64,000 nt of DNA. Source: JBDFMH01 sp047238125. GTDB lineage: Bacteria; Pseudomonadota; Alphaproteobacteria; Sphingomonadales; Sphingomonadaceae. Under the pieces are notes generated by a model, which searched no databases, had not been told where the DNA came from, and was given only the letters and a program-made list of their open reading frames with translations. The stretch spans positions 1,426,001 through 1,490,000 of the forward strand of contig NZ_JBDFMH010000001.1 in assembly GCF_047238125.1 (NCBI RefSeq), in the 5' to 3' direction. The translations under genes and the position numbers were made by a program. Below are positions 25,009 through 33,734 of the stretch, in pieces (positions within the stretch are counted from its first letter, which is position 1; every line of letters begins with the position of its first letter).

Positions 25009-27318
25009 ATGGCGAAGTATCGGTCTCTTGACGAAGGTTACCACGGCGATCTCGGCCTAGGCCGGGCCTACATCGACGACCTCGTCTATCTCGAAGCCAA
25101 TGTCGACGGCCAGGGCGGCACCATCCGTGGCAAGCCGGTGTTCACCCTCGATCAGGTGATCTTCCAGCTGAACCGCGGCGATGGCCTCATCACCGAAAAT
25201 GGCGTGACCTATGAGTCGGGCGCTGCCTGGGAAGGTGCGGTCGGCATCACCGAGGAGCGTTATTACACGCTCGCTCAAGCCAAGAGCCATGTCGAAGGCA
25301 CCCCGCTGACCGAACTCGCGTTCGGCTTCTACGAGACCCGTGCCACCCTGCCCGAGCCTTACCAGATCCAGCTTGCCAACGGCTCGACCATCTCGGCCTT
25401 CTCGTCGCTGATCCAGGGCTTCTCCGCGCTCAACGCCGCGCAGCGCGACAATGTCCGCGACGCGATCAAGCAGTGGGACGACCTGATCTCGGTCTCGTTC
25501 GTGGAAAAGAACTTCCGCGACGCCGACATCAACTTCATGAACACCACGACCGGCCCGGCGCAGGCCTCGGCCTATCTGCCGTACAGCTATGGTCCGGTGA
25601 CCTACAGCAACGGCCAGCCGGTCATCAACTCGCAGGGCCAGGTCGTCACCTATGACGAAATCGCGGGCGACGTCTTCATCGCCACCCCGTCGATCAACTC
25701 GTCGAACGGCCTGTTCGACGAAGGCCAGTACGGCCTGACCACCGTGATCCACGAGCTGGGCCACTCGCTTGGTCTCGAGCATCCGGGCGCCTACAATTTC
25801 GGCCCCGGCTTCGACGTGACCTACGAGAACGGCGCCGAATATTACCAGGACTCGAACCAGTACTCGATCATGTCCTACTGGGACTCGGAAGAGACCGGCG
25901 CGAACCACATCGACTGGGAACTGCTGACCTACCGTTACCCGTCGACCCCGATGATCCATGACATCGCCACGATCCAGGATCTCTACGGCGCGGATCTCAC
26001 CACCCGCACCGGCAACACGGTCTATGGCTTCAACGGCAACTCGGGCAACGAGTCGTTCGATTTCGTGAAGACCCCGATGCCGGTCGCCGCGATCTGGGAT
26101 GCCGGTGGCATCGACACGATCGACGTGTCGGGCTTCTCGACCCCGTCGATCATCGACCTCAACCCGGGTCAGTTCTCGAGCGTGGGCGGCTATTTCTCGG
26201 AAGATTTCCCGACACTCGCGGAAATCAACGCCCGTCGCGCCGCCGCCGGCCTCGCGCCGCGGACCCAGGCCACCTACGACCTCTACATCGAGATCGCGGG
26301 TGACAGCTTCCGCAACGGCCTGATGACCGACAATCTGGGCATTGCCTATGGCGCCATCGTCGAGAACGCGATCGGCGGCTCGGGCGACGACCTGATCTAT
26401 GCCAACGCGGTTGCCAACGTCATCAACGGCAATGGCGGCGTCGATACCGTCAATTACGACTACGCCCTCTCGGGCGTGACCGTGAACCTGGCGACCGGGG
26501 TGAATGCCGGTGGGGCGCTCGGCGATCTGCTGTCGAACATCGAGAACGTCGTCGGCTCGGCCTTCGCCGACACGATCACCGGCAACAGTGGCAACAACCT
26601 GATCGATGCCGGCACCGGTGGCCTGGATCGCCTGGCTGGCGGCACGGGCATCGATACGCTGAGCTATGCCAACGCGTCCGACGCCGTGTCGGTCAACCTC
26701 CAGACCAATGTCACCGGCCTGGATGCGACTGGCGACACCATCTCGGGCTTCGAGAATGTCATCGGTTCGGCCTTTGCCGATCAGCTGACCGGCACGTCGA
26801 GCGACAACATCCTGAACGGCCTTGCCGGTGCGGATCGTCTTGACGGTGGCGCGGGCAACGACACGATCGACGGCGGCGACGATGCCGATCTGATCTATGG
26901 CGGCCTGGGCAACGATAGCCTGCTGGGTGGCGCAGGTGCCGATCGTGTCAACGGCGATGCCGGTGACGATCGTCTCGACGGCGGCCTGGGTGCCGATATC
27001 CTGACCGGCGGTGCCGGGCGCGATATCTTCGCCTTCACCGATGCCGACGGCGCGACCGACGTGATCGCCGACTTCCGTCGTGGTCAGGACCAGATCGATC
27101 TCAGCGATCTGGACGCCAACGAAGGCACCGCCGCTGTCGACGCCTTCACCTTCATCGGTTCGGCCGCGTTCAGCGGAACGGCTGGTGAATTGCAGGCCAC
27201 CCGCGTGGGCGGCGTGCTGACCGTCGCCGGCGATACCGACGGCAACGGCGCGGCCGACTTCTTCATCCAGGTGTCCGGTCAGACGGTGCTCGCACCGGCG
27301 GACTTCATCTTCGTGTGA
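25009..27318 (+). CDS. Serralysin-type M10 metalloprotease with RTX repeats
   Basis: 769 residues. The zinc motif HELGHSLGLEH is at 248-258 and the Met-turn SIMSYW at 286-291, defining the metzincin/serralysin catalytic domain. Calcium-binding RTX nonapeptides (GGAGNDTID, GGLGNDSLL, GDAGDDRLD and similar) occupy roughly residues 600-690, followed by the serralysin C-terminal domain. There is no Sec signal; the uncleaved C-terminal signal of type I secretion is expected. No type I transporter genes lie nearby. The middle section has two longer haemolysin-type repeats (about 450-600). An extracellular protease role is likely. Confidence 0.95.
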   Translation: MAKYRSLDEGYHGDLGLGRAYIDDLVYLEANVDGQGGTIRGKPVFTLDQVIFQLNRGDGLITENGVTYESGAAWEGAVGITEERYYTLAQAKSHVEGTPLTELAFGFYETRATLPEPYQIQLANGSTISAFSSLIQGFSALNAAQRDNVRDAIKQWDDLISVSFVEKNFRDADINFMNTTTGPAQASAYLPYSYGPVTYSNGQPVINSQGQVVTYDEIAGDVFIATPSINSSNGLFDEGQYGLTTVIHELGHSLGLEHPGAYNFGPGFDVTYENGAEYYQDSNQYSIMSYWDSEETGANHIDWELLTYRYPSTPMIHDIATIQDLYGADLTTRTGNTVYGFNGNSGNESFDFVKTPMPVAAIWDAGGIDTIDVSGFSTPSIIDLNPGQFSSVGGYFSEDFPTLAEINARRAAAGLAPRTQATYDLYIEIAGDSFRNGLMTDNLGIAYGAIVENAIGGSGDDLIYANAVANVINGNGGVDTVNYDYALSGVTVNLATGVNAGGALGDLLSNIENVVGSAFADTITGNSGNNLIDAGTGGLDRLAGGTGIDTLSYANASDAVSVNLQTNVTGLDATGDTISGFENVIGSAFADQLTGTSSDNILNGLAGADRLDGGAGNDTIDGGDDADLIYGGLGNDSLLGGAGADRVNGDAGDDRLDGGLGADILTGGAGRDIFAFTDADGATDVIADFRRGQDQIDLSDLDANEGTAAVDAFTFIGSAAFSGTAGELQATRVGGVLTVAGDTDGNGAADFFIQVSGQTVLAPADFIFV

Positions 27319-27324
27319 TCAGGA

Positions 27325-27393
27325 CGGCCCGGCCTTCGCGCCGGGCCGCCCAAAGAAAGAGGGCCCGCTTCCGATCCGGAAGCGGGCCCTTTT
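27325..27393. terminator. Bidirectional terminator between serralysin gene and nadA
   Basis: Two hairpins in tandem. The first is CGGCCCGGC / GCCGGGCCG (27325-27348). The second is a 13-base-pair stem GGGCCCGCTTCCG / CGGAAGCGGGCCC (27361-27389) with a 3-base loop. The second is followed by TTTT on the plus strand and by a T-rich TCTTTCTTT on the minus strand, so it should stop transcription from both convergent genes. Confidence 0.88.
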
Positions 27394-27429
27394 CACTGTG
27401 TCAGTTGGTTTGCCCGACCGGCCTTATAC

Positions 27430-28428
27430 TCAGTCTCCGGTCACACGCGTGCCGACATCGCCCTGCCCGACTGCGCCGGACGCCATCGCCAGCATCCGAT
27501 CGAGCGGCTTCTTCGCCGCAAGCCGCGTCGCTTCGTCCAGTTCGATCCGAGGCTCCAGATCGCGTAGCGCGACATAGAGCTTCTCGATCGTGTTCAGCGC
27601 CATGTACGGGCACATGTTGCAGTTGCAGTTGCCGTCCGCCCCCGGCGCGCCAATGAAGCGCTTGTGCGGGGCCGCCTTTTCCATCTGGTGGATGATGTGC
27701 GGCTCGGTGGCGACGATGATCGTGTGCGCGGGCGAGGACAGCGCAAATTCCAGGATGGCCCGCGTCGACCCCACCTGATCGGCATGATCGAGGATATAGG
27801 CCGGGCATTCGGGGTGCGCAGCAACCGGCGCATCGGGATGCAGCGCCTTGAGCTTGAGCAGCTCGGTTTCCGAAAAGGCCTCGTGCACGATGCATGCGCC
27901 CGGCCACAACAGCATGTCGCGCCCGGTCTTGCGGTTGAAGTAGGCGCCCAGATTCTTGTCGGGCGCGAAGATGATCTTCTGATCCATTGGCAGCTGCGAC
28001 AGGATCTTCTCGGCCGACGACGAGGTGACGATGATGTCCGAGTGCGCCTTCACCGCGGCCGAACAATTGATGTAGGTCAGCGCGATATGATCCGGATGCG
28101 CCGCCCGGAACGCTGCGAAATCCTCGGGCGGGCAGCTGTCTTCAAGGCTGCAGCCGGCATCCATGTCAGGCAGGATCACCGTCTTGTCGGGGGACAGGAT
28201 CTTGGCGACTTCGGCCATGAAACGCACGCCGCAGAAGGCGATCACATCGGCATCGGTTTCGGCGGCCTTGCGGCTCAGGTCCAGGCTGTCGCCAACGAAG
28301 TCGGCAAGATCCTGCAGCGCCGGCTCCTGGTAATAATGCGCCAGGATCACCGCGTTGCGCTCCTTGCGCAGCCGGTCGATCTCGGCGCGGATGTCGACAC
28401 CCCGCAAACTCTGATGCTGCACGCTCAT
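27430..28428 (-). CDS. nadA: Quinolinate synthase
   Basis: 332 residues, typical NadA length. The enzyme condenses iminoaspartate with dihydroxyacetone phosphate to quinolinate and uses a [4Fe-4S] cluster. Seen here: VILAHYYQ at the start, SLDLSRKA, MDAGCSLEDSCP, ATEPHIIHQM and GNCNCNMCPYMALNT, which contains the C-terminal cluster cysteine. It precedes nadC in the pathway but the two genes are separated by about 3.6 kb. Confidence 0.97.
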   Translation of the reverse strand: MSVQHQSLRGVDIRAEIDRLRKERNAVILAHYYQEPALQDLADFVGDSLDLSRKAAETDADVIAFCGVRFMAEVAKILSPDKTVILPDMDAGCSLEDSCPPEDFAAFRAAHPDHIALTYINCSAAVKAHSDIIVTSSSAEKILSQLPMDQKIIFAPDKNLGAYFNRKTGRDMLLWPGACIVHEAFSETELLKLKALHPDAPVAAHPECPAYILDHADQVGSTRAILEFALSSPAHTIIVATEPHIIHQMEKAAPHKRFIGAPGADGNCNCNMCPYMALNTIEKLYVALRDLEPRIELDEATRLAAKKPLDRMLAMASGAVGQGDVGTRVTGD

Positions 28429-28559
28429 TCCGGTCTCCCTCGCCCGCTAGATAGCGATGGCGTGCCCGATTGCCAGCGGCCCGCTTCAAAGCGCGCATTG
28501 CAGATGATGGACTGTCGCCGACCACGATCGGAGACGGATCGATTCGTGCACCCGGATTG

Positions 28560-29027
28560 ATGCTGCTCGTCGTCGCGGCTGTTCCCGCGCCATCCCACGC
28601 CGCCTGATCGACAGCCAATGCTGCCGTGGCAGAGGCCGCCAAGGACCCGCGGATCGCCGCCGCGCTGGCTGCGACCGAGCGGATGGACCCTGCGATCTTG
28701 GCGCACGACGAGGCCGGTTTCTCAGCCGTGTTCACCGATGATGCGGTGGTCAACAATCCGTTCAACCGGATCGCCCGCAAGAAGGACGCGATCCACAATC
28801 TCAAGACCGGGCTGATCGATTATGCCACGCTTGATCGCAGGATCGAATATGCCGCTGCTCGCGGCCCGCACGATGGGTGCTGATGGGCGAGGCAGTCCTG
28901 AAACCGGTCGGCAAGGCCAGGTTCGCCGACAAATCGGTCCGCCGCCGCACGACGAAAATCTGGACGGATGTCGACGGGACGTGGAAGCTGGCGGAGCGCC
29001 AGGCGGACGATCTACGCCGCCGAATAG
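28560..29027 (+). pseudogene. Decayed gene for an exported SnoaL/NTF2-like protein
   Basis: A coding-like track with three lesions. An ATG at 28560 opens a 15-residue secretion-signal-like stretch (MLLVVAAVPAPSHAA) that hits TGA at 28605. The same frame then continues as an NTF2-like N-terminal half (DPAILAHDEAGFSAVFTDDA, IEYAAARGPHD) to a TGA at 28881-28883. The domain continues one frame over from about 28880 as LMGEAVLKPVGK...RRRTTKIWTD...WKLAERQA. Near 29008 one extra base would need removing to reach the natural-looking end IYAAE and TAG at 29025-29027. Three separate changes argue for true decay over a single sequencing error. Confidence 0.72.
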
Positions 29028-29028
29028 G

Positions 29029-29718
29029 TCAGCGCACGGCGTTGCCGTAAATTTCCTCCAGCGAGCGCGATCGATCCAACGTCTCGCCGCTGCGCGGGCC
29101 GGCCTCGTCCGCGAACCGCACTTCGACTGCAGCATCCAGCCCCGCCGCCTGCAACGGCATCGCGAAACTGCGCTCGACTGCGCGCCGCGCCGCATCGCGC
29201 GCCATTCGCATCGGCATGGCGCCGCGGGCTTGCCGGAGCAATTCGGCCTGCCCGGCGCGACGGTTAGCGGTATCGAGGCGCGCTTCGGCATCGCTGATCC
29301 GCATCAGCACGCCGCCCGCATCATATTCGCGCATCGCATCGAGATCCACGGCCGGCCGCGACACCTCGACTGGCGGCAGCACGACGCTTAGCCGCCGCGC
29401 GTTCGCATCCCAGCGCACATCGTCACGGCCAAGTTTCGCCAGGTCGATCTCATAGCGCACGTCGCCAGGCATGATCAGCGTCTTCTGCGCGGACAGGCCG
29501 AACCGGCGCTGGGTGGCAGTGGTGACGGATACGTAGCGGGCCGACAATACCGTCAGCCGGTTCTGCTCCCGCATCGATTCGAGGCTGGCGCTGGCGACCG
29601 CGACCGGATCGGGGTCGAGCGTGCGGACGATCTCGCGCCGCGCGAACCAGCCGATCGCAAGCGCGATCACGGCCACCACTGCAAGCGCGACGATCCATTT
29701 CACCACCGGGCGGATCAT
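29029..29718 (-). CDS. DUF4230-family membrane-anchored protein
   Basis: 229 residues. One N-terminal transmembrane helix (about residues 7-25) is followed by a DUF4230-type domain: an ESMREQNRLTVLSARYVSVTT-like strand, LIMPGDVRYEIDLAKL and RRLSVVLPPVEVSRP. The function of the family is not known to me. It is probably periplasmic and anchored in the inner membrane. Its ATG overlaps the stop of the MBL-fold gene upstream (ATGA). It ends one base from the decayed gene on the other strand. Confidence 0.82.
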   Translation of the reverse strand: MIRPVVKWIVALAVVAVIALAIGWFARREIVRTLDPDPVAVASASLESMREQNRLTVLSARYVSVTTATQRRFGLSAQKTLIMPGDVRYEIDLAKLGRDDVRWDANARRLSVVLPPVEVSRPAVDLDAMREYDAGGVLMRISDAEARLDTANRRAGQAELLRQARGAMPMRMARDAARRAVERSFAMPLQAAGLDAAVEVRFADEAGPRSGETLDRSRSLEEIYGNAVR

Positions 29719-30572
29719 GCTGCCCGCGCCCAGGCCTCGCCGGTGCGCACCACCTGCCCGCGCGCTTCGAGATCGATCAGATGGGCGAGAACCGATCGCC
29801 CGGCCGCGCCATGCAGGCGCGGATCGATGCCGGCATACATCTTCTCCACCATCGCCGGGATCGGTCGCGGTGCAGCGTCCAGCAGGCGCAGGATCTGGCC
29901 CTCGCGCTGGCGGCGGTGCCCCATCAGGCTCCGCACGAAACGCTGCGGCCGATCGACCGGATCGCCATGCGCCGGATAATAGACCTGGTCCTCGCGTGCG
30001 ATCAGCCGATCGAGGCTCGCCATATAATCGGCCATGTCGCCATCGGGCGGCGAGATCACCGTGGTGGACCAGCCCATCACATGATCGCCGGTGAACAGCG
30101 CCTCTGCCTCGGGCAGCGCGAAGCACAGATGGTTGGACGTATGGCCCGGCGTCGCGACGGCTTCCAGCGTCCAGCCCGGCCCGTTCAGCCGCTCACCATC
30201 CGCCAGGATCCGGTCAGGGCGATAGAGACTGTCGAACGCGGCATCGGCGCGTGGCCCGTCATCGTCGATCGCGAGCGGGGCGCAGCCGATGATCGGGGCG
30301 CCGGTCGCAGCCTTCAGCGGGCGCGTGGCAGGGCTGTGGTCGCGATGGGTATGCGTACAGCAGATCGCGACGATCCGTTCGCCGGCAGTGGCGGCCAGGA
30401 TCGCGTCGACATGCTCGGGCAGGTCGGGCCCGGGATCGATCACCGCGACCTCGCCGCGCCCGACCAGATAGGTCTGCGTGCCGGTATAGGTGAAGGCCGA
30501 CGGATTGGCGGCAAGGACGCGGCGCACCAGCGGGTGCAGCGTGACCACCGTATCGGGGGCGGGATCGGTCAT
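29715..30572 (-). CDS. MBL-fold metallo-hydrolase (LACTB2-like)
   Basis: 285 residues. The metal motif THTHRDHSP (HxHxDH), GHTSNHL and GDHVMGW are all present, with PAHGDP near the C-terminus and a winged-helix-like end (HGAAGRSVLAHLIDLEARGQV). That layout is the LACTB2/glyoxalase-II-like group, some of which are RNA endonucleases. It is co-translated with the DUF4230 gene. The 5' side faces a 566-base gene-free region. Confidence 0.88.
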   Translation of the reverse strand: MTDPAPDTVVTLHPLVRRVLAANPSAFTYTGTQTYLVGRGEVAVIDPGPDLPEHVDAILAATAGERIVAICCTHTHRDHSPATRPLKAATGAPIIGCAPLAIDDDGPRADAAFDSLYRPDRILADGERLNGPGWTLEAVATPGHTSNHLCFALPEAEALFTGDHVMGWSTTVISPPDGDMADYMASLDRLIAREDQVYYPAHGDPVDRPQRFVRSLMGHRRQREGQILRLLDAAPRPIPAMVEKMYAGIDPRLHGAAGRSVLAHLIDLEARGQVVRTGEAWARAA

Positions 30573-31138
30573 ACCGGTCGATGTGGCATCCGCGGCCGGG
30601 AATGTGAAGGGCAGCGTCTGGTGTCGGAAATCCTGACAGACGCGCGACCGGTTAATATCGCAGACACCATCGAGAGCTGCGGATCGCCGTCTATCGCGCC
30701 GATTGGCACGCCGGGTGCAAAGCTAGTTATGTTCCAACGTTCCGCTTCAGACAGGCGGGCCGGCGCAAGCTTCCCCCCAAGCGCCGGCCCGCCGCCCCCC
30801 TCGAATTCGCGCAGCTCTGACGCCCTGCAAGGGACCACTGGCAGGACCGGACATCGCTGACCGCCAATCGTACGGCGCCTGCCAACCCGCGACCGCAAAC
30901 CCGCCTGCCGACGGCCCATTGCCCGCGAACTACAGACTGGCTAAACGACCTGTGAGATGCGTGTGACACGGTGAGCCTTGCGGCCGTAGCTGTTCCTAAC
31001 CGGATCGTGGCGCATGTGGGAAATGCAAGCACCCACCGCGCGTCTCACCTCATCCCAAAACGCAGCCATACCGCGCGGCGCAGTCTCGTCGGCGCCTGGG
31101 CATCATTCGCTGTGTCGCGGTTTGAGGCTCAGGCGCCA
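30573..31138. other. 566-base gene-free region
   Basis: I find no protein gene with plausible start and composition here. The region lies upstream of the MBL-fold gene and downstream of grxD, both leftward. It contains TGGTGTC and GACACCA as a spaced inverted repeat (about 30620 and 30664), the strong hairpin at 30754-30793, and several shorter GC-rich inverted repeats out to 30920. GGCGCCTG / CAGGCGCC flanks the end of grxD at 31090-31137 and could act in its termination. A structured RNA is possible but I cannot assign one. Confidence 0.5.
30754..30793. repeat. Perfect 13-bp hairpin with C-rich loop
   Basis: GGCGGGCCGGCGC and GCGCCGGCCCGCC form a perfect stem around a 14-base loop containing CCCCCC on the plus strand (GGGGGG on the minus strand). 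No T-run follows on either strand, so it is not a standard intrinsic terminator. On the plus strand a C-rich loop on a stable stem is the shape of some small RNAs that bind ribosome sites. Confidence 0.6.
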
Positions 31139-31474
31139 TCACGCGGCGCGCGCGACACCCTTCTCATCGAGCAGTTCGGCCAGTTCGCCCGCCTCGTACA
31201 TCTCCATCATGATGTCCGATCCGCCGATGAACTCGCCCTTCACATAGAGCTGCGGGATCGTCGGCCAGTCCGAGAATTGCTTGATGCCCTGACGGATGCC
31301 CTGATCCTGCAGCACATCGATGCTGGCATATTCGACGCCGAGATGATCGAGGATCGCGACCGCACGGCTGGAAAAGCCGCACTGCGGGAACAATGGCGTC
31401 CCCTTCATGAACAGCAGCACATCGGCGGCATTCACGGCCTGCGCGATCCGGGCCTGGGCGTCGTCGGTCATCAT
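31139..31474 (-). CDS. grxD: Grx4-family monothiol glutaredoxin
   Basis: 111 residues with the monothiol active site CGFS (Cys32) and the glutathione/cluster-binding WPTIPQLYV and GGSDIMMEM. The ATG at 31474 is chosen because AGGAG sits 5 bases upstream; a GTG two codons earlier is too close to that site. Grx4 proteins carry [2Fe-2S] clusters and pair with BolA, the gene directly upstream (stop and start separated by 2 bases). A role in iron-sulfur trafficking or iron sensing is expected. Confidence 0.96.
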   Translation of the reverse strand: MMTDDAQARIAQAVNAADVLLFMKGTPLFPQCGFSSRAVAILDHLGVEYASIDVLQDQGIRQGIKQFSDWPTIPQLYVKGEFIGGSDIMMEMYEAGELAELLDEKGVARAA

Positions 31475-31476
31475 CG

Positions 31477-31716
31477 TCACTCCTGATCGGGCAGCGCGGT
31501 TGTCAGTTGCAGCGCGTGAAGCGCGCCGCCCATCCGCCCGCCCAGGGCATCATAGACGCGGCGAGTGCGCTCGATGCGCGATACGCCGCGGAAACTCTCG
31601 GCCACCACGCGGGCGGCATAATGATCGCCGTCACCGGCCAGATCGGTAATCTCGATGCGGGCATCGGGGATGGCGCCCCGGATCAGCGCCTCGATCTCGT
31701 CCGCCGCCATCGGCAT
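31477..31716 (-). CDS. BolA-family protein
   Basis: 79 residues. It has an N-terminal helix with IEALIRGAIPDARIEITDLAGDGDHYAARVV and a helix FRGVSRIERTRRVYDALGG, the standard small BolA/YrbA layout, with GGALHALQL at the end carrying the conserved HAL. BolA binds the [2Fe-2S] cluster of its monothiol glutaredoxin partner, encoded immediately downstream. ATG at 31716 lies 3 bases after the DUF1476 stop. Confidence 0.95.
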   Translation of the reverse strand: MPMAADEIEALIRGAIPDARIEITDLAGDGDHYAARVVAESFRGVSRIERTRRVYDALGGRMGGALHALQLTTALPDQE

Positions 31717-31719
31717 CGC

Positions 31720-32043
31720 TTACTTCGCTTCCAGCAGCTGGCGTCGCGCCTCGATCAGCTTGGCGGCCAGTTCGTCGCGCACACGGGCATCGTCCATATC
31801 GACGCCTGCCGATGTGAGGTCGCCCAGCAGCTTGCGGATCACGTCCTCGTCGCCGGCTTCCTCGAAATCGGCCTGTACGACAGCCTTGGCATAGGCGTCC
31901 GTTTCCTCGGCGGTCAGCCCCATCAGCTCGGCAGCCCAGACGGCGACCAAGCGGTTGCGCCGGGCAACGATCCGGAACGCCATCTCCTGGTCGTGCGCGA
32001 ACTGGTTTTCGAAAGCGCGCTCGCGATCGTCGAAAGTCGTCAT
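31720..32043 (-). CDS. DUF1476 protein (zeta-type F1-ATPase inhibitor)
   Basis: 107 residues beginning MTTFDDRERAFENQFAHDQEMAFR, the signature start of DUF1476. Alphaproteobacterial members inhibit the F1Fo-ATPase from the inside as the zeta subunit. AGAGGGG precedes the ATG at 32043. Its place directly upstream of bolA-grxD is common in alphaproteobacteria. Longer frames to 32235 lack a ribosome site. Confidence 0.94.
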   Translation of the reverse strand: MTTFDDRERAFENQFAHDQEMAFRIVARRNRLVAVWAAELMGLTAEETDAYAKAVVQADFEEAGDEDVIRKLLGDLTSAGVDMDDARVRDELAAKLIEARRQLLEAK

Positions 32044-32111
32044 GCCGGCCCCTCTATGCTGTGAGTTCGAGATAGGGCCGGCGGGCGGCAGGCGCAACGC
32101 CTGCGGCCCAC

Positions 32112-33110
32112 TCAGTCCATCGTGACGACCAGTTTGCCGATCGCGCCGCGCGCCGCCATCTTCGCAATGGCATCGCCACCGCGTTCCAACGGGAAGGTCT
32201 CGGTCACGCGCGGATGGATCTGGCCGGCTTCCCACAGCCGGAACAGATGCGCGACATGCGCGGCATTGGCGGCCGGATCGCGCGCGGCGAACGCGCCCCA
32301 GAACACGCCGCAGACATCGCAGCTCTTCAACAGCGTCAGGTTGAGCGGCAGGTGCGGGATGCCGGCCGGAAAGCCGACAACGAGATAACGTCCCTCCCAG
32401 GCGATCGCACGCAGAGCGGGTTCTGCATAGGCGCCACCGACCGGATCGTAGATCATGTGCGCGCCGTCCTTGCCGACAGCCTGCTTGAACTGTTCGGTCA
32501 GCGCGCGCGCCTGATTGGGCTCGAACGGCCCGCGCGGATAGACGATCACCTGATCGGCTCCCGCTTCGCGCACGACGGCTGCCTTTTCCTCGGAGGAGAC
32601 CGCCGCCACCACGCGCGCACCGAACGCGCGACCGAGCTCGACCGCGGCCAGCCCCACGCCGCCCGCCGCACCCAGCACCAGCAGCGTTTCACCCGCACGC
32701 AGGCGCCCGCGGTCGAGCAGTGCATGGATGGTGGTGGCATAGGTCATCAGCAACGCGGACCCTTCGGCGAAGCTGCGCCCCTCGGGCAGCCGCAGCGCGC
32801 CGGCGGCGGGCACCACCGCCTTTTCTGCAAGGCCGCCATGGCCCAGCATCGCGATCACCCGGTCGCCGGGTGCCCAGCCCTCGACGCCCTCGCCCACCGC
32901 CGCCACGATGCCGGCGATCTCGTTGCCGGGTGCGAACGGGCGCTTCGGTTTGAACTGATATTTGTCCTCGATCACCAGCACGTCGGGGAAATTGATCGCG
33001 CAGGCCTTCACGTCGACCAGCAATTCGCCGGAGCTTGCCACGGGATCGGGCACGTCGAAGATCTTCAGCGTTTCCGGGCCGCCGGGGCGGGTCGAAAGCA
33101 GAGCATGCAT
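32112..33110 (-). CDS. NADPH:quinone oxidoreductase-family protein (MDR)
   Basis: 332 residues. The catalytic half has CAINFPDVLVIEDKYQFKPK and PGNEIAGIV; the cofactor half has LLVLGAAGGVGLAAVELG and a DPVGG strand. No zinc ligands are visible, which fits zeta-crystallin-type quinone or enone reductases. It is the last gene of a leftward run after leuD but separated from it by 45 bases. Confidence 0.92.
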   Translation of the reverse strand: MHALLSTRPGGPETLKIFDVPDPVASSGELLVDVKACAINFPDVLVIEDKYQFKPKRPFAPGNEIAGIVAAVGEGVEGWAPGDRVIAMLGHGGLAEKAVVPAAGALRLPEGRSFAEGSALLMTYATTIHALLDRGRLRAGETLLVLGAAGGVGLAAVELGRAFGARVVAAVSSEEKAAVVREAGADQVIVYPRGPFEPNQARALTEQFKQAVGKDGAHMIYDPVGGAYAEPALRAIAWEGRYLVVGFPAGIPHLPLNLTLLKSCDVCGVFWGAFAARDPAANAAHVAHLFRLWEAGQIHPRVTETFPLERGGDAIAKMAARGAIGKLVVTMD

Positions 33111-33155
33111 GAAACGCCTATCCTCTCACATGGGCGGCCTGGCTCGGCCGTCGCT

Positions 33156-33734
33156 TTACAGCCAGGGCCGTTCCGCCGCCGCCTTCGCCTCATAGGCCGC
33201 GATTTGGGCTCCGCGCTGCATTGTGAGCCCGACCTCGTCGAGCCCTTCCAGCAGGCACTGGCGGCGGAACGGATCGAGCGTGAAGCTGAAGCGGTCCTGG
33301 AAACGGGTCGTGACGGTCCCCGCCTCGAGATCGACATGGATCGGATCGGTCTTGGCGACTTCCATCAGCCGATCGATCGCATCCTGCGGCAGCACCACCG
33401 TCACGATGCCGTTCTTGAATGCATTGCCCGAGAAGATGTCGGAAAAGCTGGGGGCGATCACCGCCTTCACACCCATGTCGTCGAGCGCCCAGGCGGCGTG
33501 CTCGCGGCTCGAACCGCAGCCGAAATTATCGCCGGCGATCAGGATCGGCGCGCCGGCATATTCGGGATCGTCGAACACGTTGCCAGGCTCGGCCCGGATC
33601 GTCTCGAAGGCACCGCGGCCCAGGCCCTGCCGGCTGATCGTCTTTAGATATTCGGCCGGGATGATCACGTCGGTATCGACATTCTTCCGCCCCAGCGGAT
33701 AGGCGCGCCCTTCGACCTGGCGGACGGGCTGCAT
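33156..33734 (-). CDS. leuD: 3-isopropylmalate dehydratase small subunit
   Basis: 192 residues, typical LeuD. Markers are GRKNVDTDVIIPAEYLKT at the N-terminus and DNFGCGSSREHAAWAL in the swivel domain. Together with LeuC it isomerises 2-isopropylmalate to 3-isopropylmalate in leucine synthesis. Its ATG shares a base with the stop of the MBL-fold gene upstream (TGATG), so two extra genes sit between leuC and leuD. Confidence 0.97.
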   Translation of the reverse strand: MQPVRQVEGRAYPLGRKNVDTDVIIPAEYLKTISRQGLGRGAFETIRAEPGNVFDDPEYAGAPILIAGDNFGCGSSREHAAWALDDMGVKAVIAPSFSDIFSGNAFKNGIVTVVLPQDAIDRLMEVAKTDPIHVDLEAGTVTTRFQDRFSFTLDPFRRQCLLEGLDEVGLTMQRGAQIAAYEAKAAAERPWL

